Assembly: GCF_024166365.1 (NCBI RefSeq)
Contig: NC_064846.1
Location: 24,511,866 to 24,575,865 of the forward strand
Source of the DNA: Elephas maximus indicus
Taxonomy: Eukaryota > Chordata > Mammalia > Proboscidea > Elephantidae
DNA: 64,000 bases
Direction of reading: 5' to 3'
This document shows, in pieces, positions 46,027-58,162 of the stretch; positions within the stretch are counted from its first letter, which is position 1; each line of letters starts with the position of its first letter. A program made the translations under genes and the position numbers. The notes under the pieces are model-generated. The model was not told where the DNA came from. It searched no databases and saw only the letters and a program-made list of their open reading frames with translations.

Positions 46027-46183
46027 AAACCAAAAAAAAAAAAAAAAAACCATTGCTGTCGAGTCGATTCTGACTCACGGCAACCCTATAGGACAGAGTA
46101 GAACTGCCCCATAGGGTTTCCAAGGAACCCCTGGTGGATTTGAACTGCTGACCTTTTGGTTAGCAGCTGTAGCTCTTAAAAAT
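46027..46183 (-). mobile_element. AfroSINE, 5'-truncated
   Basis: Reversed copy directly abutting the previous one, with an A18 run at its 3' end. It ends at 'gcagctgtagctctta', so the head is missing. Confidence 0.88.
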
Positions 46184-46607
46184 TGAAGGCTCCTTCCAAT
46201 GTGTCGTCTGGAAGTCTTGTACATGGATGGGAGAGCGAGAGAACAATCATAGGACATTTAAGAGGCTAGGCTCAGAAGTGGCATATATCTTTTTTTGCCT
46301 ATATTTTATTGTCATGCTAGGTCACGTGGCCCAACCTAACTGTAAGGGGGGGCTGGGAAATGTAGACTTTCTGCGTTGCTGGGAAGAGGAAATGAGATCA
46401 GTGAATATCTAACCAGTTTATATGCCCAATAACCTTTTATGATATAGAAATAGTAATCTTAATACTCTTTCTGATCTCAATCAGCAAGTCTAAACTTTGA
46501 AAGGAGTTGAGAGAATATTCAAGTGTAATTATTTCTTTACCTTTCATACTGGATGCCGAAAACCTGATGAAATAAAATTGTTTTAAGTATATTAATTGTG
46601 AGAACCT
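46184..46607. other. Unassigned sequence
   Basis: No gene or clear repeat recognised. Confidence 0.4.
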
Positions 46608-46622
46608 ATACATAGACCAAGA

Positions 46623-47142
46623 TGCATTGCATCGTGCAAATTGGCTGCAAAAGACCTCTTCAAAGTGCAGAAAAGTAAAGATGTCATCTTGAGGACTAAG
46701 GTGAGCCTGATCCAAGCCATGGTGTTTTCAGTCACCTTATATGCATGTGAAAGCTGGATGTTTAATAAGGAAGACCAAAGAAGAATTGAGGCCTTTGAGT
46801 TGTCGTGTTGGCGAAGAATATTGAATATACCATGAACTGCCGAAAGAAGGAACAAATCTATCTTGGAAGAAGTACAACCAGAATGCTCCTTAGAAGCAAG
46901 GATGGTGAGGCTACATCTCACATTCTTTGGACATGTTATCAGGAGAGATCAGTCCCTGGAGAAGGATATCATGCTTGGTAAAGTACAGGGTCAGCAAAAA
47001 AGAGAAAGACCCTCAATGAGATGGATTGACACAGTGGCTGCAACAATGGGCTCAAGCATAGCAAAAATTGTGAGGTTGGCACAGGACCAGGCACTGTTTC
47101 AATCTGATGTGCATAGGGTCACTGGGTTGGAACAACAACAAC
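46623..47142 (+). mobile_element. 5'-truncated RTE LINE copy
   Basis: A 520-bp RTE 3' fragment from ALGKSAAKDLFKV-type sequence to an (AAC)n tail. It is flanked by a 15-bp duplication with one mismatch, ATACATAGACCAAGA (46608-46622) and ATACACAGACCAAGA (47143-47157). The coding frame has shifts and stops. Confidence 0.9.
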
Positions 47143-47157
47143 ATACACAGACCAAGA

Positions 47158-48118
47158 AGCCGTTGTTTGAACAGAACAAAGCGATACTGCATGGTGTAAA
47201 ATCAGGAAAAGTGTGTGTCAGGGTTGTATCCTTTCACCATACCTATTCAATCTGTATGCTGAGCAAATAATCCAAGAAGCTAGACTATATGAAGAAGAAA
47301 GAAGCATCAGGATTGGAGTAAGACTAATTAACAATCTGTGATATGCAGATGGCACAACCTTGCTTGCTGAAAGTGAAGAGGACTTGAAGCACTTAGTGAT
47401 GAACATCAAAGACTACAGCCTTCAGTATGGATTATACCTCAATATAAACAAAAATCCTGACAACTAGACCTATAAGCAGCATCATGATAAATGGAGAAAA
47501 GGTTGAAGTTGTCAAGGATTTCATTTTACTTAGCTCCGCAATCAATGCCTACGGAAGCAGCAGTCAAGAAATCAAATGATGTATTGCTTTAGGCAAGTCT
47601 ACTGGAAAAGACCTCTTTAACGTGCTAAAAAGCAAAGATGTCGCTTTGAGGACTAAGGTGCACCTGACTCAAGCTATGGTATTTTCAATAGCTTCATATG
47701 CATGCAAAAGCTGGACAACGAATATGGAAGACTGAAGAAGAATTGATGCATTTGAATCGCGACGTTGGAGAAGGATATTGAATATACCATGGACTGCTAG
47801 AAGAACAAACAAAACTGTCCTGGAAGAAGCACAGCCAGAATGCTCCTTAGAAGAAAGGATGGCGAGACTTCGTCTTACATACTTGGGACTTGTTATCAGG
47901 AGGGACCAGTTCCTGAAGAAGGACATCATGCTTGGTAAAGTAGAAGATCAGTGAAAGGGAGGAATACTCTCAATTCGATGGATCGACATAGTGGCTGCAA
48001 CAGTAGGCTCAATCATAGCAGTGGTTGTGAGGGTGATGAACGGCTGGGCAGTGTTTTGTTCTGTTGTACACATGGGCATTATGAGTCAGAACTGACTCGA
48101 CTGCAGCTAACAACAACA
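47158..48118 (+). mobile_element. Second RTE LINE copy, with altered catalytic box
   Basis: A longer RTE fragment starting just after the duplication of its neighbour. It spans the QGCILSP-like region, the catalytic motif and the C-terminal region, and ends in 'ctaacaacaacaaaaag'. At about 47342 the motif reads YADG rather than YADD, which would abolish activity. The frame is broken elsewhere too. Confidence 0.88.
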
Positions 48119-49511
48119 AAAAGACTAAATACTGGTCTGGCCTCACCCAATAAAGCTAAATAGCAAGATCCAAAAGATTAAACTGTTCCCTAGTAACTTG
48201 ACTGTGTCTCAGAACAAAGTTTATGAATATTTACAGGAATGCAGAAGTACTCAGCACCCAAGAAGGTAAAATCCACTGCTGGTGGGAATGTAAAATGGTA
48301 CAACCACTTTGGAAAACAGTTTAGCAGTCTCTTAAAAAGTTAAATACATACCTACCATATGATCCAGCCATTTCATTCTTACTTATGTACCCAAGAGAAA
48401 TGAAAATGTCCCTATGAAGACTCATGCACAAACATTCCTAGCAGCTTTATTTGTAACAGACAAATGGTAGAAACAACTCAAGTATCTATCAACAAGTGGG
48501 AAGATAAAATGGGTAGTTCCACACAACAGACTCAGCAATACAAAGGAATAAACTATCGATGCATGCAAAATAATTATGCTGAATGACATGTGTACAAATA
48601 AGACTATATCCTGTATGATTCCATTTATATAATATTCTAAAAAATGCTCCACAACCTGTAGTGAGAGAAAGCAGAACAGTGATTTCCTGGGAGGGAGTGA
48701 GGGAAATTGGAATAGGAGTGAGGGTTTGCAAAAGGGCAAGAGGAAACTTTCAGGGGTGATATGGATATGTTCATTATCTTTACTGTTGTGATGGTTTCAC
48801 AGCTATATACATATTTACAAACTTTCAAATTGTACATTTTAAATATACTCAGGTTATTGTTTATCAATTATACCTCAATAAAGCTGATAAAAATGAAACT
48901 AAAAAAGATGGACAAAGACTTATTAGTCAAATACAAGTCAAAAAGAAGGGGTCATGATATTAATATCATAGAAATTTGAATTCAAGACAAAAATATATAA
49001 ACAAGATAAGGAGGGTAACAATTCAATGTAAAGATTTAATTCTTATGAATATTTATGCATAAAATTAGCTATCACTGGAGTATACAAAGCAAAAATTATA
49101 AGGAATATGGGGTAAAATAGAAATGCAATAAATACTGGGAGACATTAAAAGATCTCTCTCAATCTACCAAGGATCACATGGACAAAAAGGAAAGAATACA
49201 GAGGACTTTTATGATCCCAAATTTTCAAAGGTAAATTTAATAAATGAATATTGAACTATATACCCTGAAAACAGAGAATATAGCTTCCATTCGAGTGCCC
49301 ATGGAGAATTTACAATAAGTGAAATTGAAAAAAGCTCAATACATTCAAAAGAGTGGAAATAATACAGATCATATCCTGTGGTTATAGAACAATAAAAATA
49401 AAAATTAATGAAAAACAAAAAATACTCAATTTGATATTAGAAATAATATATATTTCATACAATGCAATATTATAAAGTGATGCAACTAACATATTCCAAT
49501 GTTAAAGGGTG
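48119..49511 (+). mobile_element. Old L1 fragments (3'UTR, then ORF2 endonuclease)
   Basis: 48270-48895 is an L1 3' end ('catatgatccagccatttca', 'gtgatttcctgggagggagt', 'ttatacctcaataaagctga'). 48905-49510 is decayed ORF2 endonuclease sequence from a different copy ('gaatttgaattcaagaca'-like, 'gcttccattcgagtgcccat'). 48119-48269 is unassigned. No frame survives. Confidence 0.7.
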
Positions 49512-49516
49512 GGCAT

Positions 49517-51143
49517 TGTCTTGGTTACCTAGGGCTGCTATAACAGAAATACCACACGTGGGTGGTTTCAACAAACAGAAATTTATTTTCTCACAGTTTA
49601 GGAGAGTAGCAGTCTGAATTTAGGGTGCTGGCTCTAGGGGAAGGCTTTCTCTGTCTGCTCGGAGGAAGGTCATTGTCTCTTTGAGCTTCTGCTCCTGGGT
49701 GATCTTCATGTAGCTTGGCTTCTCACTTCACCCATCTCTGCTTCTCTCACTTGCTTGTTTAATCTCTTTTATATCTTAAAAGAGATCAGCTTAACATATA
49801 CACTACTTCTGCCTCGTTAACATAATAAACATAACCTAATCCTCATTGCCTCGCACATCTGTCAGTTTGTTGTATGGCAGTCTTGCCTGAAAGCAGAGAA
49901 TACCAGAAAGATACCTGTGTTTTATTGACTCTGAAAAGGCATTTGACTGTGTGGATCACAACAAATCATGGATAACATTGCCAAGAATGGGAATTCCAGA
50001 AAACTTAATTGCGCTTATGAGGAAACTGTACACAGAACAAGAGGCAGGCTTTACAACAGAACAAGGGGATATTATGTGATTTAAAGTCAAGAAAGGTGTG
50101 CCTCAGGGTTGTATCCTTTCACCATACCTATTCTACCTGTGTGCTGAGCAAATAATCTGAGAAGCTGGACTATATGAAGAGTGAAGCCTAAAGATTGGAG
50201 GAAGACTCGTTAAGAACCTGCGATATGCAGATGACACAATCTTGCTTGCTGAAAGTGAAGAGGACTTGAAGCACTTACTGATGATGATCAAAGACCACAG
50301 TCTTTGGTATGGATTACGCCTCAACATAAAACAAAAATCCTCACGATTGGACCAGTAAGCAACATCGGGATAAATGGAGAAAATATTGCAGTTGTTAAGG
50401 ATTTCATTTTATTTGGATGCACAATTAATGCCCAGGGAGGCAGGAGTCAAGGAAATCAAAATAAGCATTGCATTAGGCAAATCTGCTGCCAAAGTCTCCT
50501 TTAAAGTATTAAAAAGCAAAGATGTCTCTTTAAGGACTAAAGTGTGCCTGACCCAAGCCATGGAGTTTTCAATCACCTCATATGCATGAGAAAGCTGGAC
50601 AATAAATAAGGAAGACTGAAGGAGAATTGATGCCTTTGAATTGTGGCGTTGGAATAGAATATTGAATATATCATGGAGCGCCAGAAGAACGAACAAATCT
50701 GTCTTAGAAGAAGTACAGCCAGAATGCTCCTTAGAATGGTTATTGGCGAGACTTGGCCTCACATATTTTGGACATGTTATCAGGAGAGACCAGTCCCTGG
50801 AGAAGGACATCATGTTTGGTAAAGAAGAGGGTCAGTGAAAAAGACGAAGACCCTCAATGAGATGGATTGACACAACGGCTGCAACAATGGGCTCAAGCAT
50901 AACAACGGTTGTGAGGATGGTGCAGGACTAGGCAGGGTTTCATTCTGTTGTATGTGGGGTTGCTATGAGTCAGAACCGATCCCCTGGCACCTAATAACAA
51001 CAACAAAAATTCTCACTGACATAACCTAATCCTCCTTCATTAACGTAACAAACACAATCCATTCACAAATGGGATTATAACTACAAGCAGAGATTAGGAT
51101 TTACAACGCGTATTTTTTGGGGGGCAGAATTCAATCCACAGCA
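49517..51143 (-). mobile_element. Solo LTR (ERVL-MaLR-like), copy 4, split by an RTE
   Basis: Starts 'tgtcttggttacctaggg' and ends 'attcaatccacagca', with a perfect GGCAT duplication (49512-49516 and 51144-51148). The RTE copy with its own 16-bp duplication sits at 49845-51018, leaving about 440 bp of LTR. Confidence 0.9.
49845..51018 (+). mobile_element. Internally deleted RTE LINE keeping its 5' leader
   Basis: A copy inserted inside a solo LTR and flanked by the perfect 16-bp duplication ACATAACCTAATCCTC (49829-49844 and 51019-51034). It starts with about 35-40 nt matching the extreme 5' end of the full-length RTE ('cacatctgtcagtttgt', compare 32391 leftward). It then jumps at about 49885 to the reverse transcriptase region (ctgtgttttattgact, CVDHNKSW) and runs to the 3' (AAC)n end. 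About 2 kb covering the endonuclease is missing. The YADD box is present at about 50224; other stops are present. Confidence 0.85.
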
Positions 51144-51148
51144 GGCAT

Positions 51149-51964
51149 GAACCTCAAAAGCATAATGTTGACTAAAAGAAACCAGGCACAAATGAGTAGA
51201 CACGTATATGGTATCAGTAACCAAGGACAGTGGTTACCTTTAAGAGGGGGGATATATTGATTAAAAAGAAACACAAACGGATTTCTAGAGTTGGAAAATG
51301 TTCTTTGTCTTGATCTGGTGTTGGTTAGGAAAGCCTGGTGGCGCAGTGGTTAAGAGCTATGGCTGCTAACCCAAAGGTCGGCAGTTCAAATCCACCAGGT
51401 GCTCCTTGGAAACTCTATGGGACAGTTCTACTCTGTCCAATAATGTCACTATGAGTTGAATCAACTTGATGGCAACAGGTTTGGTTTTTTGGTGTTGGTT
51501 AATGAATGTATACTTTTTGTGAAAATCCATCAAAATGTATACTTATGAGCTTATAACTTTTCTGCATGTATGTTATACTTTGCTATAAAAGGTTATTAAA
51601 GTTAAAACATAAATTTATTATACATCTTAGATGAAAGAGGAAAAGCCAAAATGTTATAAATCTGGAAACTAACATAATAAAATCATGATTTATTTATAAC
51701 CTATGAATTATGGGTAAATGCTATTGAGAGGAAAGTGTATAGCCTTAAATACTTAATTTAATAATCAAGAAAAGTAAAAATATATGAATTAAGCATTCAA
51801 TGCAAGAAGTTAGCAAATTAACAACAAAATAAACCAAAGTAATGTAGAATAGAATGAAGGGGTTAGTGATAGTAGGTATCAGAGATGCAGTAGAAATAAT
51901 ACATAAATCAAGTGTGATATCTTTGAAAATTAAAACAGTTAGATAGGTAAACCATCCCCCCCCT
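51149..51964 (+). mobile_element. Old L1 remnants
   Basis: 51149-51605 looks like an L1 3'UTR ('caaggacagtggttaccttt', 'agttggaaaatgttctttgt'). 51606-51960 looks like the linker between ORF2 endonuclease and reverse transcriptase ('gagaggaaagtgtatagcct'). It continues beyond the young L1 at 56794. Confidence 0.62.
51328..51489 (+). mobile_element. AfroSINE, short form
   Basis: Complete copy flanked by the perfect 12-bp duplication TGGTGTTGGTTA (51316-51327 and 51490-51501). Confidence 0.94.
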
Positions 51965-51979
51965 TAGGATGATACGAGA

Positions 51980-52139
51980 AACCCTGGTGACGTAATGGTT
52001 AACTGCTACGGCTGCTAACCAAAAGGTCAGCAGTTGGAATTCACCAGCCACTCCTTGGAAACTCTGTGGAGCAGTTCTGCTCTGTCCTCTAGGGTCGCTA
52101 TGAGTCGGAATCGACTGATGGCAACGGGTTTGGTTTTTT
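51980..52139 (+). mobile_element. AfroSINE, short form
   Basis: Complete copy. Flanks TAGGATGATACGAGA (51965-51979) and TAGGGTGACACAAGA (52140-52154) match at 12 of 15 positions. Confidence 0.88.
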
Positions 52140-52149
52140 TAGGGTGACA

Positions 52150-55100
52150 CAAGACAGTTATTTCTTTTTTTACTTTAATTTTTTTTCTTTTATTACTTTA
52201 ATTTTTTTTCTTTTATTGTGCTTTAAGTGAAAGTGTACAATTCGAGTCAGTTTCTCATACAAGAACTTATACACACATTGTTATGTGACGCTAGCTGCTG
52301 TCCCTACAATGTGACAGCACACTCTTCCTCTCCACCCTATATTTCCCACCCATGTTCATGTCCCCTTCTGCCTTCTCATCTCACCTCCAGACAGGAGCTG
52401 CCCATTTAGTCTCATGTATCTACTTGAGCCAAGAAGCCCACTCTTCACAAGTATCATTTTATGTCTTATAGTCCAGTCTAATCTTTGTCTGAAGAGTTGG
52501 CTTCGGGAACGGTTTCAGTTTTGGGCTAACAGAGAATTCGGGGGCCATGTCTTCTGGGGTCCCTCCAGTTTCATTCAGACCATCAAGTCTGGTATTTTTA
52601 CTAGAATTTGAGTTCTGCACTTTTCTCCAACTCCATCAGGGACTCCCTGTTGTGTTTCCTGTCAGGGCGGTCCTTGGTGGTAGCCAGGCACCATCCAGTT
52701 CTTCTGGTCTCAGGCTGATGGAGTCTCCAGTTTACGTGGCCCTTCCTGTCTCTTGGGCTCATATTTTCCTTACGTCTTTGGTGTTTTTCATTCTCTTTTG
52801 CTTCAGGTGGATTGGGATCAACTGATGCATCTTAGATGCCCACTTGCTAGCTCTTAAGACCCCAGACGCCACTCACCAAAGTGAAATGCAGAACATGTTC
52901 TTAACAAACTTTGTTATGCCAATTGACCTAGATTCTCCCTGAAACCATGGTCCCCAGGTCCCCGTCCCTGCTACTCTGTCCCTTGAAGTGTTTGGTTTTA
53001 GTCCAGTTGTGCTGACTTCCCCTGTATTGTGTGTTGTCCTTCACTTCACCTAAAATAATTCTTGTCTACTATCTTTTTTTTTATCTAGTTAGTGAATACC
53101 CTTCTCCCTCCCTCCCTTCCCTTGTAACCATCAAAGAATGCTTTCTTCTGTGTTTAAACTATTTCTTGAGTTCTTATAATAGTGTTCTCATACAATATTT
53201 GTCCTTTTGCAACTGACTAATTTCATGTGACATAATGCCTTCCAGATACCTCCATGTTATGAGATGTTTCGCGGATCATCATTGTTCTTTATTGTTGTGT
53301 GGTATTCCATTGTGTGCATATACCATAATTTGTTTATCCATTCATCAGTTGATGGGCTTATAGGTTGTTTCTGTCTTTTAACTATTGTGAACAGTGCTGC
53401 AATGAACATGGGTGTGCGTATATCTACTCATGTGCTGGCTCTTATTTCTCTAGGAGTGGGATTGCTGGATCGTATGGTACTGCTATTTCTAGCTTTTTAA
53501 GGAAGCGCCAAATCGATTTCCAAAGTGGTTATACCATTTTACATTCCCACCAGTGGTGTATAAGTGTTCCAGTCTCTCCACAACCTCTCCAATATTTATT
53601 ATTTTGTGTTTTTTGGATTAATGCCAGCCTTGTTGGGGTGAGATGGAATCTCATTGTAGTTTCAATTTGCATTTTTCTAATGGCTAATGATTGTGAGCAT
53701 TTCCTCATGTATCTGTTGGCTGCCTGAATATCTTCTTTGGTGAAGTGCCTGTCCATGTCCTTTGCCTAGCTTTTAAATTGGTTTATTTGTCTTTTCGCTT
53801 TGAGTTTCTGCAGTATCTTGTAGATTTTAGAGATTAGACATTGATCTGATTTGTTGTAGCCAAAATTTTTTTTCCCAGTCTTTAGGTTGTCTTTTTACTC
53901 TTTTGGTGAAGTCTTTGGATGAGCGTGTTTGATTTTTAGGAGCTCCCAGTTATCCAGTTTCTCTTCTGGTGTTTGTGCATTGTTAGTAATATTCCGTATA
54001 CTGTTTATGCCATGTGTTAGGGCTCCTAGCATTGTCCCTATTTTTTCTTCCATGATCTTCATCATTTTAGATTTTATATTTAGGTCTTCGATCCATTTTG
54101 AGTTAGTTTTTGTGCATGGTGTGAGGTATGAATGAGTCTTGTTTCATCTTTTTGCAGATGGATATCCAGTTATGCCAGCACCATTTGTTAAAGAGACTGT
54201 CTTTTTCCCAATTAATGGACTTTGGGCCTTTGTCAAACATCAGCTGCTCATAGGTAGAAGATTTTAGGTCTGGCTTCTCAATTCTGTTCCATTGGCCTAT
54301 GTATCTGTTTTTGTACCAGTACCAGGCTGTTTTGACTACTGTGGAGGTATAATAGGTTCTAAAATCAGGTAGTGTGAGGCCTCCCAATTTGTTCTTCTTT
54401 TTCAATGCTTTACTTATCCGGAGCCTCTTTCCCTTCCATATGAAGTTGGTGATTTTGTATCTCCATCTCATTAAAAAATGCCATTGGAATTTGGATCAGG
54501 ATTGCATTGTATCTACAGATCGCGTTGGGTAGAATAGACAGTTTCACAATTTTGAGCCTTCCTATCCATGAGCAAGGTATGTTTTTCCACTTATGTAGGT
54601 CTCTTTTGGTGTCTTGCATTGGCGTCCTGTACTTTTCTGTGTATAGGTCTTTTATGTCTCTGGTTAGATTTATTCCTAAATATTTTATCTTCTTGGGGAC
54701 TAATGTAAATGGTATTGATTTGGTGATTTCCTCTTTGACTTTCCCTTTGTTGGTATAGAGGAATCCAACTGGTTTTTATATATTTATCTTATATCCTGAT
54801 CCTGTTATTTTGCTGAAATCTTCTGTTAGTTCCAGTAGTTTTCTTTTGGGTTCTTTAGGGTTTTCTTTGTATAAGATCATATCATCTGCAAATAAAGATA
54901 CTTTTACTTCGTTCTTATCAATTTCGATGGACTATATTTCTTTTTCTAGCATAATTGCTCTGGCTAAGACCTCCAGCACATAGTTGAATAAGAGTGGTGA
55001 TAAAGGGCCTCCTTCTCTGGTTCCCATACTCAAGGGGAATGCTTTTGGACTCTGTCCATTTAGGATGATGTTGGCTGTTGGCTTTGTATAAGTGCCCTTT

Positions 55101-56793
55101 ATTATGTTGAGGAGTTTCCCTTCTTGCTGAGGAGTTTCCCTTCTTGCTGAGAGTCCTTATGATGAATGGATGTTGTTGGACTTTGTTAAATGCCTTTTCT
55201 GCATCAATTGATAGGATCATGTGGTTCTTGTCTTTTGTTTTATTTATGTGATGGATTACATTGATTGTTTTCTTAATGTTGAAACATCCCTGCATACCTG
55301 GTACGAATCCCAGTGGGTCATGATGAATTATTTCTTTGATATATTGTTGAATTCTTTTGGCTAGAATTTTGTTGAGGGTTTTTGTGTCTAAGTTCATAAG
55401 GGATATTGGTCTCTAATTTTCTTTTTTTGTGGTGTCTTTTTTACCTGGTTTTGGCAACAGGGTTATGCTGGCTTCATAAAATGAGTCTGGGAGTATTCCA
55501 TCCTTTTCTATACTCTGAAATACCTTTAATAGCAGTGGTGTTAACTGTTCTTTGAAAGTTTGGTAGAATTCTCCAGTGAAGTCGTCAGGGCCAGGCCTTT
55601 TTTTGTTGGGCGTTTTTAAATTACTTTTTCAATCTCTCTTTTTGTTATAGGTTTATTAATTGTTCTACTTCTGTTTGTTGTAGTTTCAGTAGGTAGTGTG
55701 TTTCTAGAAATTTGTCCATTTCCTGTAGGTTTTCAAATTGTTTAGAGTACAATTTTTTATACTAATCTGATATGATTCTTTTAATTTCAGTTGGTTCTGT
55801 TGTGATATTGCCCATCTCATTTCTTATTTGGGTTATTTGCTTCCTCTTCTCTTTTTCTTTTGTCAATTTGGCCAATGGTTTATCAGTTTTGTTGATCTTT
55901 TCAAAGAAACGGTTTTGGTCTTGTTAACTGTTTCAGTTGTTTTTCTATTCTGCTCTAATTTTTATTATATGCTTTTTTTCTGGTGCCCGAGGGCTTTTTT
56001 TTTTTTTTTGCTGCTGTCTTTCTATTTGTTCAAGTTGTAGCATTAATGCTTTGATTTGGGCCCTTTCTTCTTTTTCAATGTGTGCATTTATTAATATAAA
56101 TTGGCCTCTGAGCACTGCTTTTGCTGTGTCTCAAAGGTTCTGGTAGGATGTGTGTTCATTCTCATTTGATTCTATGGATTTCTTCATTCTGTCCTTAATT
56201 TTTTCTATAGTCTAGTAGTTTTTGAGCAAGGTGTTTTTAATTTCCATGTGTTTGATTCTTTTTCCTTGCTTTTTCTGTTATAGATTTCTACTTTTATGGC
56301 TTTATTTTCAGAAAAGATGCTTTGTAATATTTCAATGCTTTGGATTCTGTTATGGCTTGCTCTATGGCCTTATATGTGGTCTATTCTGGAAAAGGTTCCA
56401 TGTGAGCTGGAAAAGAAAGTATACTTTGCTGCTGTTGGGTGGAGTGTTCTGTATATGTCTATGAGGTTAAGTTGTTTGATTGTGGCATTTAGATCTTCCG
56501 TGTCTTTATTGAGCATCTTTCTGGATGTTCTGTCCTTTACCAAAAGCACTGTGTTGAAGTCTCCTACTATTACTTTGGAATTGTCTATTTCTCTTTTCAG
56601 TCCTGTTAGAGTTTTTTTTTTTAAATATATTTTGGAGCCCTTTCTTTGGGTGTGTAAATATTTAACATGGTTAGGTCCTCCTGTTCTATTGACCCTTTAA
56701 TCATTATATAGTGTCCTCCCTTGTCCTTTGTGGTTGATTTTTTTTGTAATCTGTTTTGTAGATGACTACTCCGCCATCTTGGCCCTGCCTCTC
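52150..56793 (-). mobile_element. L1 LINE: 3'UTR and most of ORF2 joined to a 31-nt 5' terminus
   Basis: Reversed L1. 3'UTR with T-rich tail (52150-53150), then ORF2 from C-terminus to endonuclease. Frame pieces include 54471-54103 and 55397-54918 ([30 protein letters not shown]). The catalytic FADD is at 54881-54892. ORF2 ends abruptly in the endonuclease at about 56762, where 56763-56793 match the extreme 5' end of the L1 at 8363 ('tgactactcc.ccat'). ORF1 and nearly all of the 5'UTR are absent. A 20-bp unit is duplicated at 55108-55147. Confidence 0.88.
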
Positions 56794-57129
56794 AGATAAA
56801 CCATTTTTAAAGTAATACACTCACAAGATTTAGAGATAAAATGATGAAATAGACAGATATTGAAGAAAATTTAAAAAATTAAGATAATACTTCAATTTTT
56901 TAAAAACGTGAATATTATGGATAATTTCCTTGGAAAATATACATTAACAAAATTGAGCCCAGAAGACAGGGAATCTAAGCAAACAAATTACCATGGAAAA
57001 AAAATCTGATCCATCGAAGAGCTCACCTCCTAAAAAGCCTAAGTGCTTTCACAAATGAACTCTATCAAACATTTAAGGAAGAGGTAACTCCAATGTTATT
57101 TACACTGGCTCAGAGCATACAACATTGTT
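56794..57129 (+). mobile_element. Old L1 ORF2, start of reverse transcriptase
   Basis: Decayed plus-strand L1 ('gacagatattgaagaaaatt', 'tctatcaaacatttaaggaa'). Probably continuous with 51606-51960 before the younger L1 entered. Confidence 0.68.
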
Positions 57130-57139
57130 TCTTAAAAAG

Positions 57140-57540
57140 CCTGGCCCTGACTTAATGGTCTGATTAAGACTGGAGGGACCCCAGAAGACATGGCCCCTGG
57201 ACTCTCTGTTAGCCCAAAACTAAAACCATTCCCAAAGCCAACTCTTCAGACAAAAATTAGACTGGACTATAAGACATAAAATGATATTGGTGAGGAGTGT
57301 GCTTCTTAGTTCAAGTAGATACATGAGACTAAGTGGGCAGCTCCTGTCCAGAGGTGAGATGGGAAGGCAGAGGGGAGCAGGATCTGGATGAATGGACATG
57401 CGAAATACAGGGTGGAGAAGGGGAGTGTGCAGTCACATTACAGGGAGAGCAAGTAGGGTTACATAACAATGTGTGTGTAAGTTTTTGTATGAGAAACTGA
57501 CGTGAATTGTACACTTTCACTTAAAGCACAATTAAGAAAA
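57140..57540 (+). mobile_element. L1 3'UTR copy
   Basis: 5'-truncated L1 consisting of 3'UTR only ('gacttaatggtctgattaag' to 'acttaaagcacaattaagaa'). Flanking 'aaaagcctggccctga' and 'aaaagtctgacccct' suggest a diverged duplication. Confidence 0.82.
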
Positions 57541-57549
57541 GTCTGACCC

Positions 57550-57715
57550 CTAAACAGTGTGATTCAAGAGCACTTACAGTGCTCAAAAAGTGCTTTTCTA
57601 ATGCAGACTTATTGAATTATAGTCTCTGAAATTGAGGACTGGTAATCTGCATTCTTCTCAAGCTTCCCAAGTGATTGTTATTCACACAAAAGTTTGACAA
57701 CCACTGGCAGGAAAG
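57550..57715 (+). repeat. MER5A-like DNA transposon remnant
   Basis: The end 'agtttgacaaccactgg' and the interior 'tctgcattcttctcaagctt', 'cccaagtgattgttattcac' fit MER5A (hAT/Charlie). Confidence 0.65.
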
Positions 57716-58153
57716 GAAAGTTTCCAATGTCCCATTAAACTAGAGTATCACAAATGCCAAAATCTGGTACAGATATTATAAAAGAAAAGCCCACAGATAT
57801 TGATGTAAATATCATAAATAAACTTTTTAGCAAATAGAATAAAGCAGCACAAGTGAAGTTCATTCCCAGAAAAAGAAGGGTCGTTCAGTATTAGTAAATT
57901 TACTAATACATAATTCATAATATTAGCATAATGAAGTTCAGATTCTTCAGTGTTACCCACCATGGCCTCCATGATATGCTTCTGACTACTTCTACTGTTC
58001 AGCATGTCATACTTTGAATTGGAGCAATAATGAATGACTTTAACCCTGCTTTCTCACCGTACGTCATGGTTTCTCCCTACAACATATTCTCTCATCCTGT
58101 CTCTTCTGACCATACTTTCCTCTCATCCCCACACACTCATACTTTAAGCTAAA
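57716..58153. repeat. L1 remnant, then reversed L2
   Basis: 57745-57930 is decayed L1 ORF2. From about 57935 the sequence is reversed L2 ('ggcctccatgatatgcttct', 'gacttta...'), which continues past the SINE and RTE to about 58590. Confidence 0.6.
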
Positions 58154-58162
58154 TTTCAGTTT

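Noticed and set aside
56763-56793. Canonical splicing as the cause of the L1 5' joint
   Set aside because: No clear GT donor or AG acceptor can be placed at the joint using the 8363 copy as the reference, so splicing is only one option and not claimed.
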